A stretch of DNA of 64,000 nt. Source: JAXGYV01 sp040772045. Lineage in GTDB: Bacteria; Actinomycetota; Thermoleophilia; UBA2241. How positions within the stretch are numbered: the first letter of the stretch is position 1; each line of letters begins with the position of its first letter. The translations under genes and the position numbers were made by a program. Of this stretch, positions 20,506-29,445 are shown piece after piece. Where the stretch lies: NCBI GenBank assembly GCA_040772045.1, contig JAXGYV010000003.1, positions 128,102 to 192,101 of the forward strand. Direction: 5' to 3'. The notes beneath the pieces are model-generated. The model saw only the letters and a list, made by a program, of their open reading frames with translations. It was not told the DNA's origin and did no database searches.

Positions 20506-21843
20506 GTGGACGCGAGCACACGATGCCCGCAAGAGAAAGGCGGCAGAACTGCCGGTTGGCCGGAGCCACCGAGCCAGCCCGAACGCCAGCGCTGGAGCGA
20601 GGAGAACACCGTAGCTGAGAGAGCCGAAGTAGTCCAAGCCACACTGGCCAACCGTCCGCTAGCATTCAACAAGAACTTCGTTCTGCTCTGGGTGGGTCAG
20701 TTCGTGTCACAGATCGGCGACCGCCTGGCCATGGTCGCTTTCCCCTGGCTGGTGTACCAGTCGACCGATTCAGCATTCTCGACCGGCGTGATGCTCGCGC
20801 TCTACGCGCTTCCTTACGTTCTGTTTGGCGCATTTGCCGGTGTCATCATCGATCGCTTCAACAAACGAAGCGTGATGGTGACTGCCGACTTGATACGCGC
20901 AGCGCTCACACTCTCCGTACCGCTTATCGCCAAGCAATGGCCTGGTGGCGTGTACCTTCTGAGCTTCACGATCTCATCCGTGGCCGTGTTCTTCGATCCA
21001 TGCAAGCTGGCGATCCTCCCCGACCTCGTAGCCGCCCGAAAGCTGCTACGAGCGAACTCTCTGCTCGCCACAGGAGAGACGCTCACAGAGACCATCGGTT
21101 TTGCCCTCGCTGGGTTGGTGGTGTACGCGTACGGGACGTCAACGGCGTTCATGGTCGACGCGGCAACCTTCGTGGTCTCAGCCGTCGCCCTCCTCGTCCT
21201 TCGATACGGGATGAGCCAGTCCACCGCAGGTCGGCGATCAGCCCGAGGACTAGCCCACGAGGCACGCGAGGGGATCGCCTACCTCTTCGGACACCGCGGT
21301 TTGGCCGCAAACACACTGCTCGTGATGGCGGCGGCGCTCGGCGCAGGCGCCACGTACCCCTTGACGTTCCTCTACGCCGCCAAGGTACTGGGCGGGGGGA
21401 TGCGCTGGTTCGGCTTCATGGAATCGAGCATTGCTCTCGGATACCTCGTAGGCGCGATCGGCATGGCAGCGCTCGGCGAACGCGCCTCAAAGGGCCTTGC
21501 CATGACAGCGGGAGTTGCGGGAATGGGGGCCGCCTTTGCAGTCGTCGGAGTCGTCGACACACTCGCCCTCACGCTAGTTCCCTTCTTCATCGTGGGAGTC
21601 ACCAACGCGGTCGCACTCATCAGCATCGACACTTATTGCCAGGAGATCGTCCCGGAACCACTGCGCGGCCGGGTATGGGGCACACGATTCACCCTTACCC
21701 AGGGCATCTTTGCCATTTCGGTGTTGATAGGAGCAGCGCTAGCTGTGCGCATCGATGTCGCGACCCTGTTCATCGTCTGCGGCACCATCGTAGCGGTATC
21801 CGGCGTGGCCGGCATCTTCGTCGAGAGCATTCGCCGGGCCTAA
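20506..21843 (+). CDS. MFS transporter (12 TM, MFS_3-like)
   Basis: Conserved N-terminal block NKNFVLLWVGQFVSQIGDRLAMVAFPWLVYQ, GAFAGVIIDRFNKRSVMV (loop 2-3 motif), and PLRGRVWGTRF in the second half, with twelve predicted membrane helices. Related to the EntS/macrolide-efflux type drug exporters; substrate unknown. The start is a problem: the frame is open from a TTG at 20419, but the residues before about 20611 look non-coding. GAGGAG sits correctly before a GTA codon at 20611 rather than before ATG/GTG/TTG. I list the nearest upstream standard start, GTG 20506. Confidence 0.85.
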   Translation: MDASTRCPQEKGGRTAGWPEPPSQPERQRWSEENTVAERAEVVQATLANRPLAFNKNFVLLWVGQFVSQIGDRLAMVAFPWLVYQSTDSAFSTGVMLALYALPYVLFGAFAGVIIDRFNKRSVMVTADLIRAALTLSVPLIAKQWPGGVYLLSFTISSVAVFFDPCKLAILPDLVAARKLLRANSLLATGETLTETIGFALAGLVVYAYGTSTAFMVDAATFVVSAVALLVLRYGMSQSTAGRRSARGLAHEAREGIAYLFGHRGLAANTLLVMAAALGAGATYPLTFLYAAKVLGGGMRWFGFMESSIALGYLVGAIGMAALGERASKGLAMTAGVAGMGAAFAVVGVVDTLALTLVPFFIVGVTNAVALISIDTYCQEIVPEPLRGRVWGTRFTLTQGIFAISVLIGAALAVRIDVATLFIVCGTIVAVSGVAGIFVESIRRA

Positions 21844-21889
21844 AGGACCCGCCTCGTCGGGAGGAACAGCGAGGTGATAGCCTAGCCGC

Positions 21890-23128
21890 GTGATCCCCCG
21901 ACCGCACACCCAGTTCGCCATGTCCGTCGGGATCGATCGCGGTTCGAAGCTACAGCTCGCCGCTATCTGCTGTGCCTCCTTCGTTGTGTGGTCAGGATTC
22001 GGCGCGATCCTGCCGTACCTTCCGGTATTCCTCCGTGAGCAGGCACACGCCTCGCTACCCTTGATCGGAGTGATCGCGGCGGGCTTCTCGGTCGGAACCT
22101 TCGCGTTCAGCGCCCCCCTGGGTCGCTTGAGCGATACCGTCGGACGCAAACCAGTGATCGTTACGGGTGTGTGGCTCTACGCGGTCGCGTCACTTCTCTT
22201 CGTCGCAACGCGGAACCCCTACTGGTTCATCCTGTTCAGGCTGCTCGAAGGCCTTGGCTCGGCAGCTGTCGGCCCAGCGGGGCAAGCGTTCATCGCCGAC
22301 ATCACTCCAGAGCATCGCCGTAGTCAGGCGTACGGGTGGCTCACTTCGGCGCAGTACGGCGGACTGGTGATCGGGCCCGCGCTGGCGGTCCCCCTCTACA
22401 GCCTAGGTGGAGGCAAGGGAGTGTGGGCCTTTTACACGATTTTTATCTTCGGTGGGGCACTCTCTGTACTGACGGGGCTGGCGCTCATGCTCACCATCCG
22501 TGAGCCAGCACGCAAAGCTCGCCGGGAGCAGCCTCGGCGACCGCCGGCCCGTGCCCTTCTCGCCGGCCCGATCATCGCCTTCGTCGTGATTGCTTTCACC
22601 GGCAACTACGCAGTGGGCGCTTTCGAGGTGCTCTGGAGCATCTACCTGCAGGACATCGGCACGTCAATGAACTTCGTCGCGGCCACCTGGATCGCGTTCT
22701 CCGTCCCGATGCTCTTCTCCTGGGTTGCTGGACGGCTCTCTGACAAGTCCAACCGGTTCCTCCTTATGATGATTGGCTACGGGATCTCGGCTCTAGCCTG
22801 GATGACGTATGGCCTGACCACCATTCCGCTCGTACTCCTGGCGGTCAATGTCGTCGAGGGCTTCGCGATCGCTTTCTCTTATCCCGCCAAGCAAGCTTTT
22901 CTGGTCCAGATGAGCCCGCGACCATGGGTCGGCACCATCCTCGGCATCGAGACTAGCTCCTTGCAGCTGGCGACTCTGGTGGGCTCGCTCACCGCACCAC
23001 TGCTCTACGATAGGATCGGCGGGAAGACCCTCGTGGTAGGCGGCATGCTCGCTCTGGCTGGCTTGGCGGCCATGGCGCCAACGCTGGGACGAGCTTGGAA
23101 GGTCGCCTCTGCTCCGACGTCCCGGTGA
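21890..23128 (+). CDS. MFS transporter (DHA1-like)
   Basis: 412 residues, GTG start at 21890 (an ATG at 21920 is an alternative). Twelve helices; the first is at KLQLAAICCASFVVWSGFGAILPYLPVFL. The signature GRLSDTVGRKPVIVTG between helices 2 and 3 is intact and RLLEGLGSAAVGPAGQAFIADITP fits helices 4-5. These resemble multidrug/sugar efflux DHA1 carriers. It lies 46 bases after the preceding MFS gene, so they may be co-transcribed, giving a two-carrier unit. Confidence 0.9.
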   Translation: MIPRPHTQFAMSVGIDRGSKLQLAAICCASFVVWSGFGAILPYLPVFLREQAHASLPLIGVIAAGFSVGTFAFSAPLGRLSDTVGRKPVIVTGVWLYAVASLLFVATRNPYWFILFRLLEGLGSAAVGPAGQAFIADITPEHRRSQAYGWLTSAQYGGLVIGPALAVPLYSLGGGKGVWAFYTIFIFGGALSVLTGLALMLTIREPARKARREQPRRPPARALLAGPIIAFVVIAFTGNYAVGAFEVLWSIYLQDIGTSMNFVAATWIAFSVPMLFSWVAGRLSDKSNRFLLMMIGYGISALAWMTYGLTTIPLVLLAVNVVEGFAIAFSYPAKQAFLVQMSPRPWVGTILGIETSSLQLATLVGSLTAPLLYDRIGGKTLVVGGMLALAGLAAMAPTLGRAWKVASAPTSR

Positions 23129-23284
23129 GAGCACCTCGACCGGCGTTGGCGAGAAGCACGCCATCTCGACGCGTCATCTGAGCACACGGGAGCAGCTAGC
23201 GTTGAGTCGGTCGAATCCGGCCTTTCCCTCTCATGCTCTGCCCGGCGTTAGCCGCGAACGCTCATCGAGTCTCGAATAGCGGCA

Positions 23285-23773
23285 CTACTCGGGTAGCGGC
23301 ACTACGAGTACCGGCGTATGTGTCTTTGGCAGCAACCGGTAGACGCTGGAGCCGAGCAACGCGCCCGCGATAGCCCCCTCGCCGTGAGTACCGACGACGA
23401 TCATGCATGCCGCATGAGCCTTGGCGGCAGCGAGCAGTGCGTCAGCCGGCGAGCCCTCACGAAGCTCAGTGCTCACAGAGAGGTCACTGCCGGCAACCAG
23501 CTCGGCACCCTCCCTCAAGTACTGTTCGGCGTTGATTCGTGTAGCCCGAAGCTCGTCCTCGATCTGCGTGGTAAGCGCCGCGGGCGGTTCCAGGCCGACG
23601 GGCGTCGGGTACACGATCGGGGGCTCGTAGGCGTGCACGAGCACAAGACGAGCACCTGGCATCCGAGAGGCTTGGCCGACAGCGACCTCGAGCGCCGCTT
23701 TACTGCATGCCGAGCCATCGTAGCCAACGATCACTACCTGCGAAATGCCCCCGGCATCGCGCTCCTCCTGCAT
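23285..23773 (-). CDS. universal stress protein (UspA family)
   Basis: 162 residues, single Usp domain. The alpha/beta fold begins VVIVGYDGSACSKAALEVAV and ends with the ATP-binding motif GTHGEGAIAGALLGSSVYRLL (G-x2-G-x9-G-S) and PVLVVP. Members bind ATP and respond to starvation, redox or respiratory arrest. It is the last gene in the long minus-strand menaquinone run, 91 bases after mqnC. Confidence 0.93.
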   Translation of the reverse strand: MQEERDAGGISQVVIVGYDGSACSKAALEVAVGQASRMPGARLVLVHAYEPPIVYPTPVGLEPPAALTTQIEDELRATRINAEQYLREGAELVAGSDLSVSTELREGSPADALLAAAKAHAACMIVVGTHGEGAIAGALLGSSVYRLLPKTHTPVLVVPLPE

Positions 23774-23864
23774 GCCGCCTCCTCACTCGTCGTGGAATCT
23801 CTCTGCTGCACTGCTAAGAGCTGATCCGTGCCGCTGGACCCGTCTCGCATACCCTCGCCTTGTG

Positions 23865-24920
23865 TCAGTACCGTCGCACCTCACGGTAGAGCGTGTCGCG
23901 CTGAACAGGGCTTCGGCCGGCGCCGCGAATGCACCACACCATCTCATCGACGCACATCCGGTGGCTAACTCCGGCGGCACGCACCACGTTCTCCTCGATC
24001 ATCGTGGAGCCCATATCGTTGGCCCCGAAAGCGAGAGATACCTGCCCCAGTTTGATCCCCTGCGTCACCCACGAGGCTTGGATATTGGGCACATTGTCGA
24101 GGTAGATGCGACTTATCGCCAGCATACGCAGGTAATCCATTCCGGTGGCGGCGAGATGGCCCTCTTGCAGACGGGTGTTGCCCGCCTGGAACGTCCAGGG
24201 GATGAAGGCGGTGAAGCCACCCGTCTCGTCCTGCAGATCGCGGATACGCCGCAAGTGCTCCACGCGCTCTTGCGGCGTATCCAGAGAGCCGAACATCATG
24301 GTGGCCGTGCTGGGCATGCCAAGGGCATGAGCCCGGCGCATGACCTCCAGCCACGTAGCGGTGGAGATCTTGTGCGGACTGACGGCGGCGCGCACACGGT
24401 CGACCAGCACCTCGGCACCACCGCCCGGCAAGCTATCCAGCCCCGCGGCGTGCAGCCGTTGCAGCGTCTCGGCGAGGCTGAGCGCGCTCAACTGGGCGAT
24501 ATGGGCGATCTCGGGCGGCGAGAGCGAGTGGATATGGATCGGGTACTTCTCCTTGATGCCGCGAAAGAGGTCTTCGAACCACTCGATATCGAGGTCGGGG
24601 TGGAGGCCGCCCTGCATCATCACAGCAGTACCGCCGAGGGCGAGTGTCTCCTCGATCTTGGCATAAATCTCCGCCCGGCTGAGCACATAGGCGTCCGGGC
24701 TGCCCGGCTCCCGGTAGAACGCGCAGAAGCGGCAGCCCGAGACGCACACGTTCGTGTAGTTGATGTTGCGATCGACGACGAAGGTGACATCTGTACCAGG
24801 GTGCCAACGATGGCGGACCGCGTCGGCACGCGCCCCTAGCTCGAGCAGGTCGCCGTGCACCAGCAGATCGAGCGCCTCAGCCTCGCCAATACGCGTCTGG
24901 GCTCGTGAAGCAGCCATCAC
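23865..24920 (-). CDS. mqnC: cyclic dehypoxanthine futalosine synthase MqnC
   Basis: 351 residues. Radical SAM enzyme of the futalosine menaquinone pathway, which cyclises dehypoxanthinyl futalosine. The 4Fe-4S motif CVSGCRFC is at about residues 59-66 after FVVDRNINYTNV. Other family blocks: MMQGGLHPDLDIEWFEDLF, HIHSLSPPEI, LDSLPGGGAE, TMMFGSLDT, and QDETGGFTAFIPWTFQ. Its C-terminal VQRDTLYREVRRY matches the end of MqnE. Start is GTG 24920 or the ATG next to it; it overlaps the stop of the small upstream ORF. Confidence 0.96.
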   Translation of the reverse strand: MMAASRAQTRIGEAEALDLLVHGDLLELGARADAVRHRWHPGTDVTFVVDRNINYTNVCVSGCRFCAFYREPGSPDAYVLSRAEIYAKIEETLALGGTAVMMQGGLHPDLDIEWFEDLFRGIKEKYPIHIHSLSPPEIAHIAQLSALSLAETLQRLHAAGLDSLPGGGAEVLVDRVRAAVSPHKISTATWLEVMRRAHALGMPSTATMMFGSLDTPQERVEHLRRIRDLQDETGGFTAFIPWTFQAGNTRLQEGHLAATGMDYLRMLAISRIYLDNVPNIQASWVTQGIKLGQVSLAFGANDMGSTMIEENVVRAAGVSHRMCVDEMVWCIRGAGRSPVQRDTLYREVRRY

Positions 24921-25039
24921 GCCACCACCGTGGCACCCGGCAGGCCAGACAGCTCGAACTCATACCCCGGGACGATCCGGAGGCGGGCATGTCCGGGCAC
25001 GGGAGACACGCCGTCGATCTCGCAGCCAGCCATCTTCAT
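24917..25039 (-). CDS. small ORF (40 aa) between mqnA and mqnC
   Basis: ATG at 25039, TGA at 24917-24919. Its ATG overlaps the mqnA stop (ATGA) and its stop overlaps the mqnC start (GTGATG), so it exactly fills the space between two coupled genes. The peptide begins MKMAGCEIDGVSPVPGHARL and ends LSGLPGATVVA; no membrane helix or known domain is recognised. It has one cysteine and several Gly/Pro turns, like a small folded beta protein. The coupling on both sides is the main evidence that it is a gene. Confidence 0.6.
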   Translation of the reverse strand: MKMAGCEIDGVSPVPGHARLRIVPGYEFELSGLPGATVVA

Positions 25040-25926
25040 GCTCCGGCCTGCCTATCGCTGTGGTATGCGCTCGCGCGGCATTCGCTCGCCGCGAGAACAC
25101 CCGGTACGGGCGGTACACCGACGAGCTCTCCAAGAGCAGCGGCGCGTCGATAAAACTCCGTCAGACCAAGACGCTGCTGCTCCGAGAAGTCGTAGCGCAG
25201 CTTCTCGAAATACGCGTACAGATAGCGTTGGGTGAAGTCGTAGATCAAGGCGGCCGCGGCAGCCGTATCGCACGGGCGCTCGGCACAGCGATCTCTCGAG
25301 GCGAGCAGCGCCGTCTGCAATGCACGAGCTTTCTCCGGATACATGGCGAGGAAGTCTCTGCGCACACCACACACCGCGAACACCATCGGCAACCCAGTTA
25401 CCTGGTACCAGGCCTCACCGAGATCGACGTGAATGGGATACACGCCATCCCGCAGTACGTGGAGAGCTTCGTCGCCGATCAAGAGCAGCGCATCGAACCG
25501 GGCGAGCGTCTCCGAGAGCGGCTGAAGCCGCGGTGCATACTCCGGCGAGATCCCCCACTCCTCGCACAGGAGTCGAAGGAGACAGACGGAGGTGGCGCTT
25601 TTCTCGGAGAAGGCGATCGTGCGCAGCTGTTCAACTGGGACCTTGCTGAACAGCTGCACGGAATCCACCGCTCCGACCGAGCCGATGGCGAGGTCACCGA
25701 GCACGGTGAGTACATCCGCATGCCGCGCGTACTCGATGGAAGAGCAGAAGGTGAGATCGATGCGTCCGGCGACCAGCATGCGGTTGAGCTCGGTCGGACT
25801 CCCTTCTACCACTTCAGCGGTCATACCGAGTCGGGCGAGTTCCTCCTCGAAGTACACGTAGAGAGGAAAGCAGTTGACGAAGTCGATGCGTCCCACGCGC
25901 GGCGGCGACCCGCCAGCGCTGCTCAC
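25036..25926 (-). CDS. mqnA: chorismate dehydratase MqnA
   Basis: 296 residues, periplasmic-binding-protein-like fold but with no signal peptide. MqnA converts chorismate into 3-[(1-carboxyvinyl)oxy]benzoate, the first step of the futalosine pathway. Family landmarks: VGRIDFVNCFPLYVYFE, GSPTELNRMLVAGRIDLTFCSSIEYARH, LIGDEALHV, DLGEAWYQVTGLPMVFAVCGVRRD. GTG start at 25926 overlaps the mqnE stop by four bases (GTGA), and its own stop overlaps the small ORF start. Confidence 0.96.
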   Translation of the reverse strand: MSSAGGSPPRVGRIDFVNCFPLYVYFEEELARLGMTAEVVEGSPTELNRMLVAGRIDLTFCSSIEYARHADVLTVLGDLAIGSVGAVDSVQLFSKVPVEQLRTIAFSEKSATSVCLLRLLCEEWGISPEYAPRLQPLSETLARFDALLLIGDEALHVLRDGVYPIHVDLGEAWYQVTGLPMVFAVCGVRRDFLAMYPEKARALQTALLASRDRCAERPCDTAAAAALIYDFTQRYLYAYFEKLRYDFSEQQRLGLTEFYRRAAALGELVGVPPVPGVLAASECRASAYHSDRQAGA

Positions 25927-27044
25927 CGCTCCACCTGGTAACTCCGCACGACGTTATAGAGCGTATCGCGCTCCACCGGGATGCGATCCGCATTGCGGAT
26001 AAGCCGCACGAGCTCGTTCCGCTCGATCGCCTGAGCCGTGTCGACTCCGGCCGCGTGGCTAATCTTCTCTTCCACCACGGTGCCGTCCAGGTCGTTCACA
26101 CCGAAGGCTAGCGAAACCTGGGCAAGCTTGAGACCAACGTTGATCCAGAACGCTTTCACGTGGCGGAAGTTATCCAACACGAGCCTGCCGACAGCCAGCA
26201 TGATGAGATCGTCGTAACCAGATGGGCCGGGCAGATCCGCCAGTTTCGTATTGTCCGGTTGGAAGGAGAGTGGGATGAAGGAGTTGAAACCCGCCGTTTC
26301 GTCTTGCAGGTCGCGCAGTCGCAGCAGGTGATCGACGATCTCCTCTGGCCGCTCTACGTGACCGTAGAGCATGGTGGCATTCGACCGCAGGCCAGCGTTA
26401 TGGGCGGCACGCATAACGTCCAGCCACCGCTCCCCGCTGATCTTGCGGTTGCACACGAGGTCGCGCACGCGTGCCGCGAATATCTCCGCACCCCCGCCAG
26501 GCAGCGATCCCAGCCCAGCCTCTTTGAGCTCGAGCAGGACTTCCTCGACCGAAGTCCCGGCGAGACCCGCAAGGTAAACGATCTCGCTGGCCGTAAAAGC
26601 CTGGATGTGCACTTCGGGCGCTAGTTCCTTCAGGCCGCGCAGCATCTGCACGTAGTAGGAGTAGGGAAGGCCGGGATGCTCACCGCCCACGATGTGGATC
26701 TCCGTAACCCCGCCGGTGAGCGCCGACCGCGCCTTCTCCAGCACCTCGTCCACCGAGAGCGTGTACGCATCGGCATCGCCATCTTGGTGACTGAAGGCAC
26801 AGAAGAGACATCCGTTGCGACACACATTGGTGTGGTTGATGTGACGATTGCAGATGAAGTAGACCTGGTCGCCAACGGCGCGCGCGCGCGCGAAGTCAGC
26901 GAGCGCGCCGAGCGCCAGGAGGTCGCGACTCGTCAACAGGGTAAGCGCATCGTCGGCGTTCAGACGGATGCCCTCTTGTACCTTCTCCCAGATATTCGTA
27001 AGGCCCGCCCGCCCGGCGAGTCGCTCTCTGTCCTGCACATCCAC
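25923..27044 (-). CDS. mqnE: aminofutalosine synthase MqnE
   Basis: 373 residues. Radical SAM enzyme that joins the MqnA product and the adenosyl group of SAM to give 6-amino-6-deoxyfutalosine. The CRNGCLFC cluster motif is at about residues 75-82 after NRHINHTNV; further on IHIVGGEHPGLPYSYYVQML, LGSLPGGGAEIFA, and QDETAGFNSFIPLSFQPDNT. It is a paralogue of MqnC with the same C-terminal motif (PVERDTLYNVVRSY). Lies 25 bases after the polyprenyl synthase gene. Confidence 0.96.
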   Translation of the reverse strand: MDVQDRERLAGRAGLTNIWEKVQEGIRLNADDALTLLTSRDLLALGALADFARARAVGDQVYFICNRHINHTNVCRNGCLFCAFSHQDGDADAYTLSVDEVLEKARSALTGGVTEIHIVGGEHPGLPYSYYVQMLRGLKELAPEVHIQAFTASEIVYLAGLAGTSVEEVLLELKEAGLGSLPGGGAEIFAARVRDLVCNRKISGERWLDVMRAAHNAGLRSNATMLYGHVERPEEIVDHLLRLRDLQDETAGFNSFIPLSFQPDNTKLADLPGPSGYDDLIMLAVGRLVLDNFRHVKAFWINVGLKLAQVSLAFGVNDLDGTVVEEKISHAAGVDTAQAIERNELVRLIRNADRIPVERDTLYNVVRSYQVER

Positions 27045-27069
27045 AGCCCTGCTACCCTTCCTGACACAC

Positions 27070-28056
27070 TCAGCTATACCGGTCCACTACCCGCCCGGCA
27101 AGCTGGCCGAGCAGGTCTTTCTCCATATCGTCGGGGCACGCCGCGAGGCGCTCGCGGGCGGCCGCGACGTAGCCCAGGGCCGCCTCACGAGCTCTGTCCA
27201 GCGCGCCACAGCGCCGTACCTCATCCACCACACGCACCACGTCGGCCTCGGCCTTCTGCCGCCTGCCGAGCACATCGGCCAGGCCGGGAGACACGGCCAG
27301 CGCGTAGATCAGCGGCAACGTCATCGTACCGTCACGAACGTCCGTGCCCGTCCGCTTTCCCGTAGTCATCTCCTCGCCCGTGAAGTCGAGGATATCGTCG
27401 AAGATCTGGAACGCCACACCCAGCAGACGGCCGTATTCTTCCAGCTCCCGCGCGACCGCCGGCGGCGCGCCGGTGACCACAGCGCCCAGCCGGCAGGAGG
27501 CGGCGAAGAGGCCGCCCGTCTTCAGTGTACAGCGTCTGACGTACGCGTCTGGCTCCACAGCGACCAGATAGGCCTCGTGCATCTGCAGGATCTCCCCCTC
27601 GGAGAGCCCGGTGGCCACGTCACTCAACACAGCGACCGCCTCGGGATGACGGGTATCTACGATCTCGCTGAACGCCGCCGCGAGGAGGTAGTTGCCGACT
27701 GAGGTCGCCACATGAACGCCGGCTTCCCTGACCACCGTCGGACGGCCCCGCCGCAACGCGGCGCCGTCGAGCACGTCGTCGTGAACCAGCGTGGCCATGT
27801 GCAGCAGCTCCACGGCGGCGGCAACTCCGATGACCGGGCCGTCGAGCGGCGCGTCTTTCCGCGCGCAGAGCAAAGCGAGAAGCGGTCGCAGCCGCTTTCC
27901 GCCAGCGTTCAATGTAGCCTCAGTGGATCTGCGAAGCTGGCCGGAGAAGCGTGTGGCGACCGCGTCGAGCCGAGCCTCTACACAACGCAGACCGGTAGCG
28001 AAGCGCCGCTTCTGGGCAGCCCCCCGCCAACTCAGCTGATGAGGTGTCGTCGTCAC
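27070..28056 (-). CDS. polyprenyl diphosphate synthase (heptaprenyl/octaprenyl-type catalytic subunit)
   Basis: 328 residues. Trans-prenyltransferase making the menaquinone side chain. The first aspartate motif is HDDVLDGAALRRGRPT and the second is QIFDDILDFTGEEMTTGKRTGTD; GGKRLRPLLALL is at the N-terminus. Chain length cannot be read with certainty. Its start at 28056 is one base from the stop of the ubiE-type gene, so tightly coupled. A HepS-like partner may be encoded at 37821-38423. Confidence 0.93.
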   Translation of the reverse strand: MTTTPHQLSWRGAAQKRRFATGLRCVEARLDAVATRFSGQLRRSTEATLNAGGKRLRPLLALLCARKDAPLDGPVIGVAAAVELLHMATLVHDDVLDGAALRRGRPTVVREAGVHVATSVGNYLLAAAFSEIVDTRHPEAVAVLSDVATGLSEGEILQMHEAYLVAVEPDAYVRRCTLKTGGLFAASCRLGAVVTGAPPAVARELEEYGRLLGVAFQIFDDILDFTGEEMTTGKRTGTDVRDGTMTLPLIYALAVSPGLADVLGRRQKAEADVVRVVDEVRRCGALDRAREAALGYVAAARERLAACPDDMEKDLLGQLAGRVVDRYS

Positions 28057-28057
28057 G

Positions 28058-28810
28058 TCACATCGACCTCTTGGGTACCTGGCCCACGTGGAGAGCCACG
28101 ATGCCCAATCCGAGACGACGATACCGGATGTCGACCAGACCAGCCTGCGCCATCATCGTAGCCAGCTCCGGCGGCGGGGGGAACGATCGCACAGATGAGG
28201 GGAGATAGGAGTACGCCGAACCATCACCGGCGACGAGGCGCCCGAGGCCCGGCACAGCACGATCGAACCAGAAGCTGTGGAACCGACGCCCGAAGCCCGG
28301 TGGCGGCGTAGTGATCTCGAGACATACTACGCTGCCCCCTGGCCGCGTGACCCGTACCATCTGCCGAAGGGCACCGGGCAGATCCGCCACATTGCGTACG
28401 CCGAAGGCGACAGTAGTGGCGGCGAAGTGATCGTCGGCGAAGGGCAGGTTCAGAAGATCGCCGACTATGAAGGTTGGCACGACGGCGTTGTGCCTCGCGC
28501 GCCGTCGCGCGAACTCCTCCGCCTTTTTCCGCGCACATACCAGCATCGCCTCGCTGAAATCCAAGCCGACCACTTGCACCCCGGGGAACCGCTGGGCGAT
28601 GGCGAGCGAGAGATCTCCGGTACCGCAACAGACGTCGAGTGCCCGCTCGCCGGGCTGCAGATGAGCCTCGGCGGCGGCCAGAGATCGCCAACACCGATCG
28701 AGCCCCACCGTCATGATCGTGTTCATGAGGTCGTAGCGCCGCGCGATACGATCGAACATGTCTCGAATGCGCTCGGGCTGACGCGACGGCGCACGGGCGC
28801 CCGTTTGCAT
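28058..28810 (-). CDS. menG: demethylmenaquinone methyltransferase (UbiE/MenG family)
   Basis: 250 residues from ATG 28810, which overlaps the ubiX stop (TGATG); a longer frame reaches 28831. Class I SAM methyltransferase: MFDRIARRYDLMNTIMTVGLDRCWR, GERALDVCCGTGDLSLAIAQ (SAM loop), GLDFSEAMLVCARKK, DDHFAATTVAFGVRNVADLPGALRQM, and PGGSVVCLEITTP. It carries out the final methylation in menaquinone synthesis. Placed between ubiX and the side-chain synthase. Confidence 0.95.
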   Translation of the reverse strand: MQTGARAPSRQPERIRDMFDRIARRYDLMNTIMTVGLDRCWRSLAAAEAHLQPGERALDVCCGTGDLSLAIAQRFPGVQVVGLDFSEAMLVCARKKAEEFARRRARHNAVVPTFIVGDLLNLPFADDHFAATTVAFGVRNVADLPGALRQMVRVTRPGGSVVCLEITTPPPGFGRRFHSFWFDRAVPGLGRLVAGDGSAYSYLPSSVRSFPPPPELATMMAQAGLVDIRYRRLGLGIVALHVGQVPKRSM

Positions 28811-29418
28811 CACGCGTCTTCTCCACCCCATGCGGGGTACAGTGTGTGTTCGAAACCGAGAACCGTGAGCACCTTGCCAACGACTGAGTCGACAACGTCT
28901 TGAAGCGTCTGCGGCCGGCCATAGAATCCGGGCATGGCGGGCACCACATAGGCTCCCGCTTCGCTCGCCTCCAGCAGCCGCCGAAGATGGATAGAGGAGA
29001 GCGGCATCTCACGCGGCACCAGGACCAGCGGGCGCCGCTCCTTGAGCGCCACCATCCCCACCCGGTGGATCAGCGTGCTGGTGGTACCCAAGGCGATGGC
29101 AGCAGCACTAGAGAGCGAGCACGGGCAAACGACCACCGCATCGGGCGCCGCCGTGCCGCTGGAGACCGCGGCGCCAAGGTCGTCGGGGTGGTAGACAGTG
29201 GCGTTCGCGTGGCTCGTTTTGAGGAAGACGCGCGTGGCCTCGTCGCGCTCGGATGCCGTGATGCCCAGCTCGTGGCACACCACCTGGAGCCCGGGATCGG
29301 AGAGGCACAGCGCGAGCCGACAGCCGCGGAAGGAGAGCTGTTGAAGCAGCCGCTGTGCGTAGACCGCACCGCTCGCGCCACTGACACCCACGAATATCGT
29401 GCTGGGCAAACCCGTCAT
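28810..29418 (-). CDS. ubiX: flavin prenyltransferase (UbiX/MqnM family)
   Basis: 202 residues. It makes prenylated FMN, the cofactor of the UbiD-type decarboxylase encoded at 36410-37834. Seen: VGVSGASGAVYAQRLL (FMN loop), VVVCPCSLSSAAAIALGTTSTL, PLVLVPREMPLSSIHLRRLL and PAMPGFYGRPQTLQDVVD. In the futalosine pathway this pair decarboxylates the naphthoate ring. Followed by the ubiE-type gene with a one-base stop/start overlap. Confidence 0.95.
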   Translation of the reverse strand: MTGLPSTIFVGVSGASGAVYAQRLLQQLSFRGCRLALCLSDPGLQVVCHELGITASERDEATRVFLKTSHANATVYHPDDLGAAVSSGTAAPDAVVVCPCSLSSAAAIALGTTSTLIHRVGMVALKERRPLVLVPREMPLSSIHLRRLLEASEAGAYVVPAMPGFYGRPQTLQDVVDSVVGKVLTVLGFEHTLYPAWGGEDA

Positions 29419-29445
29419 GTGCGGCGCGATTCTAGCACGCGAGCA

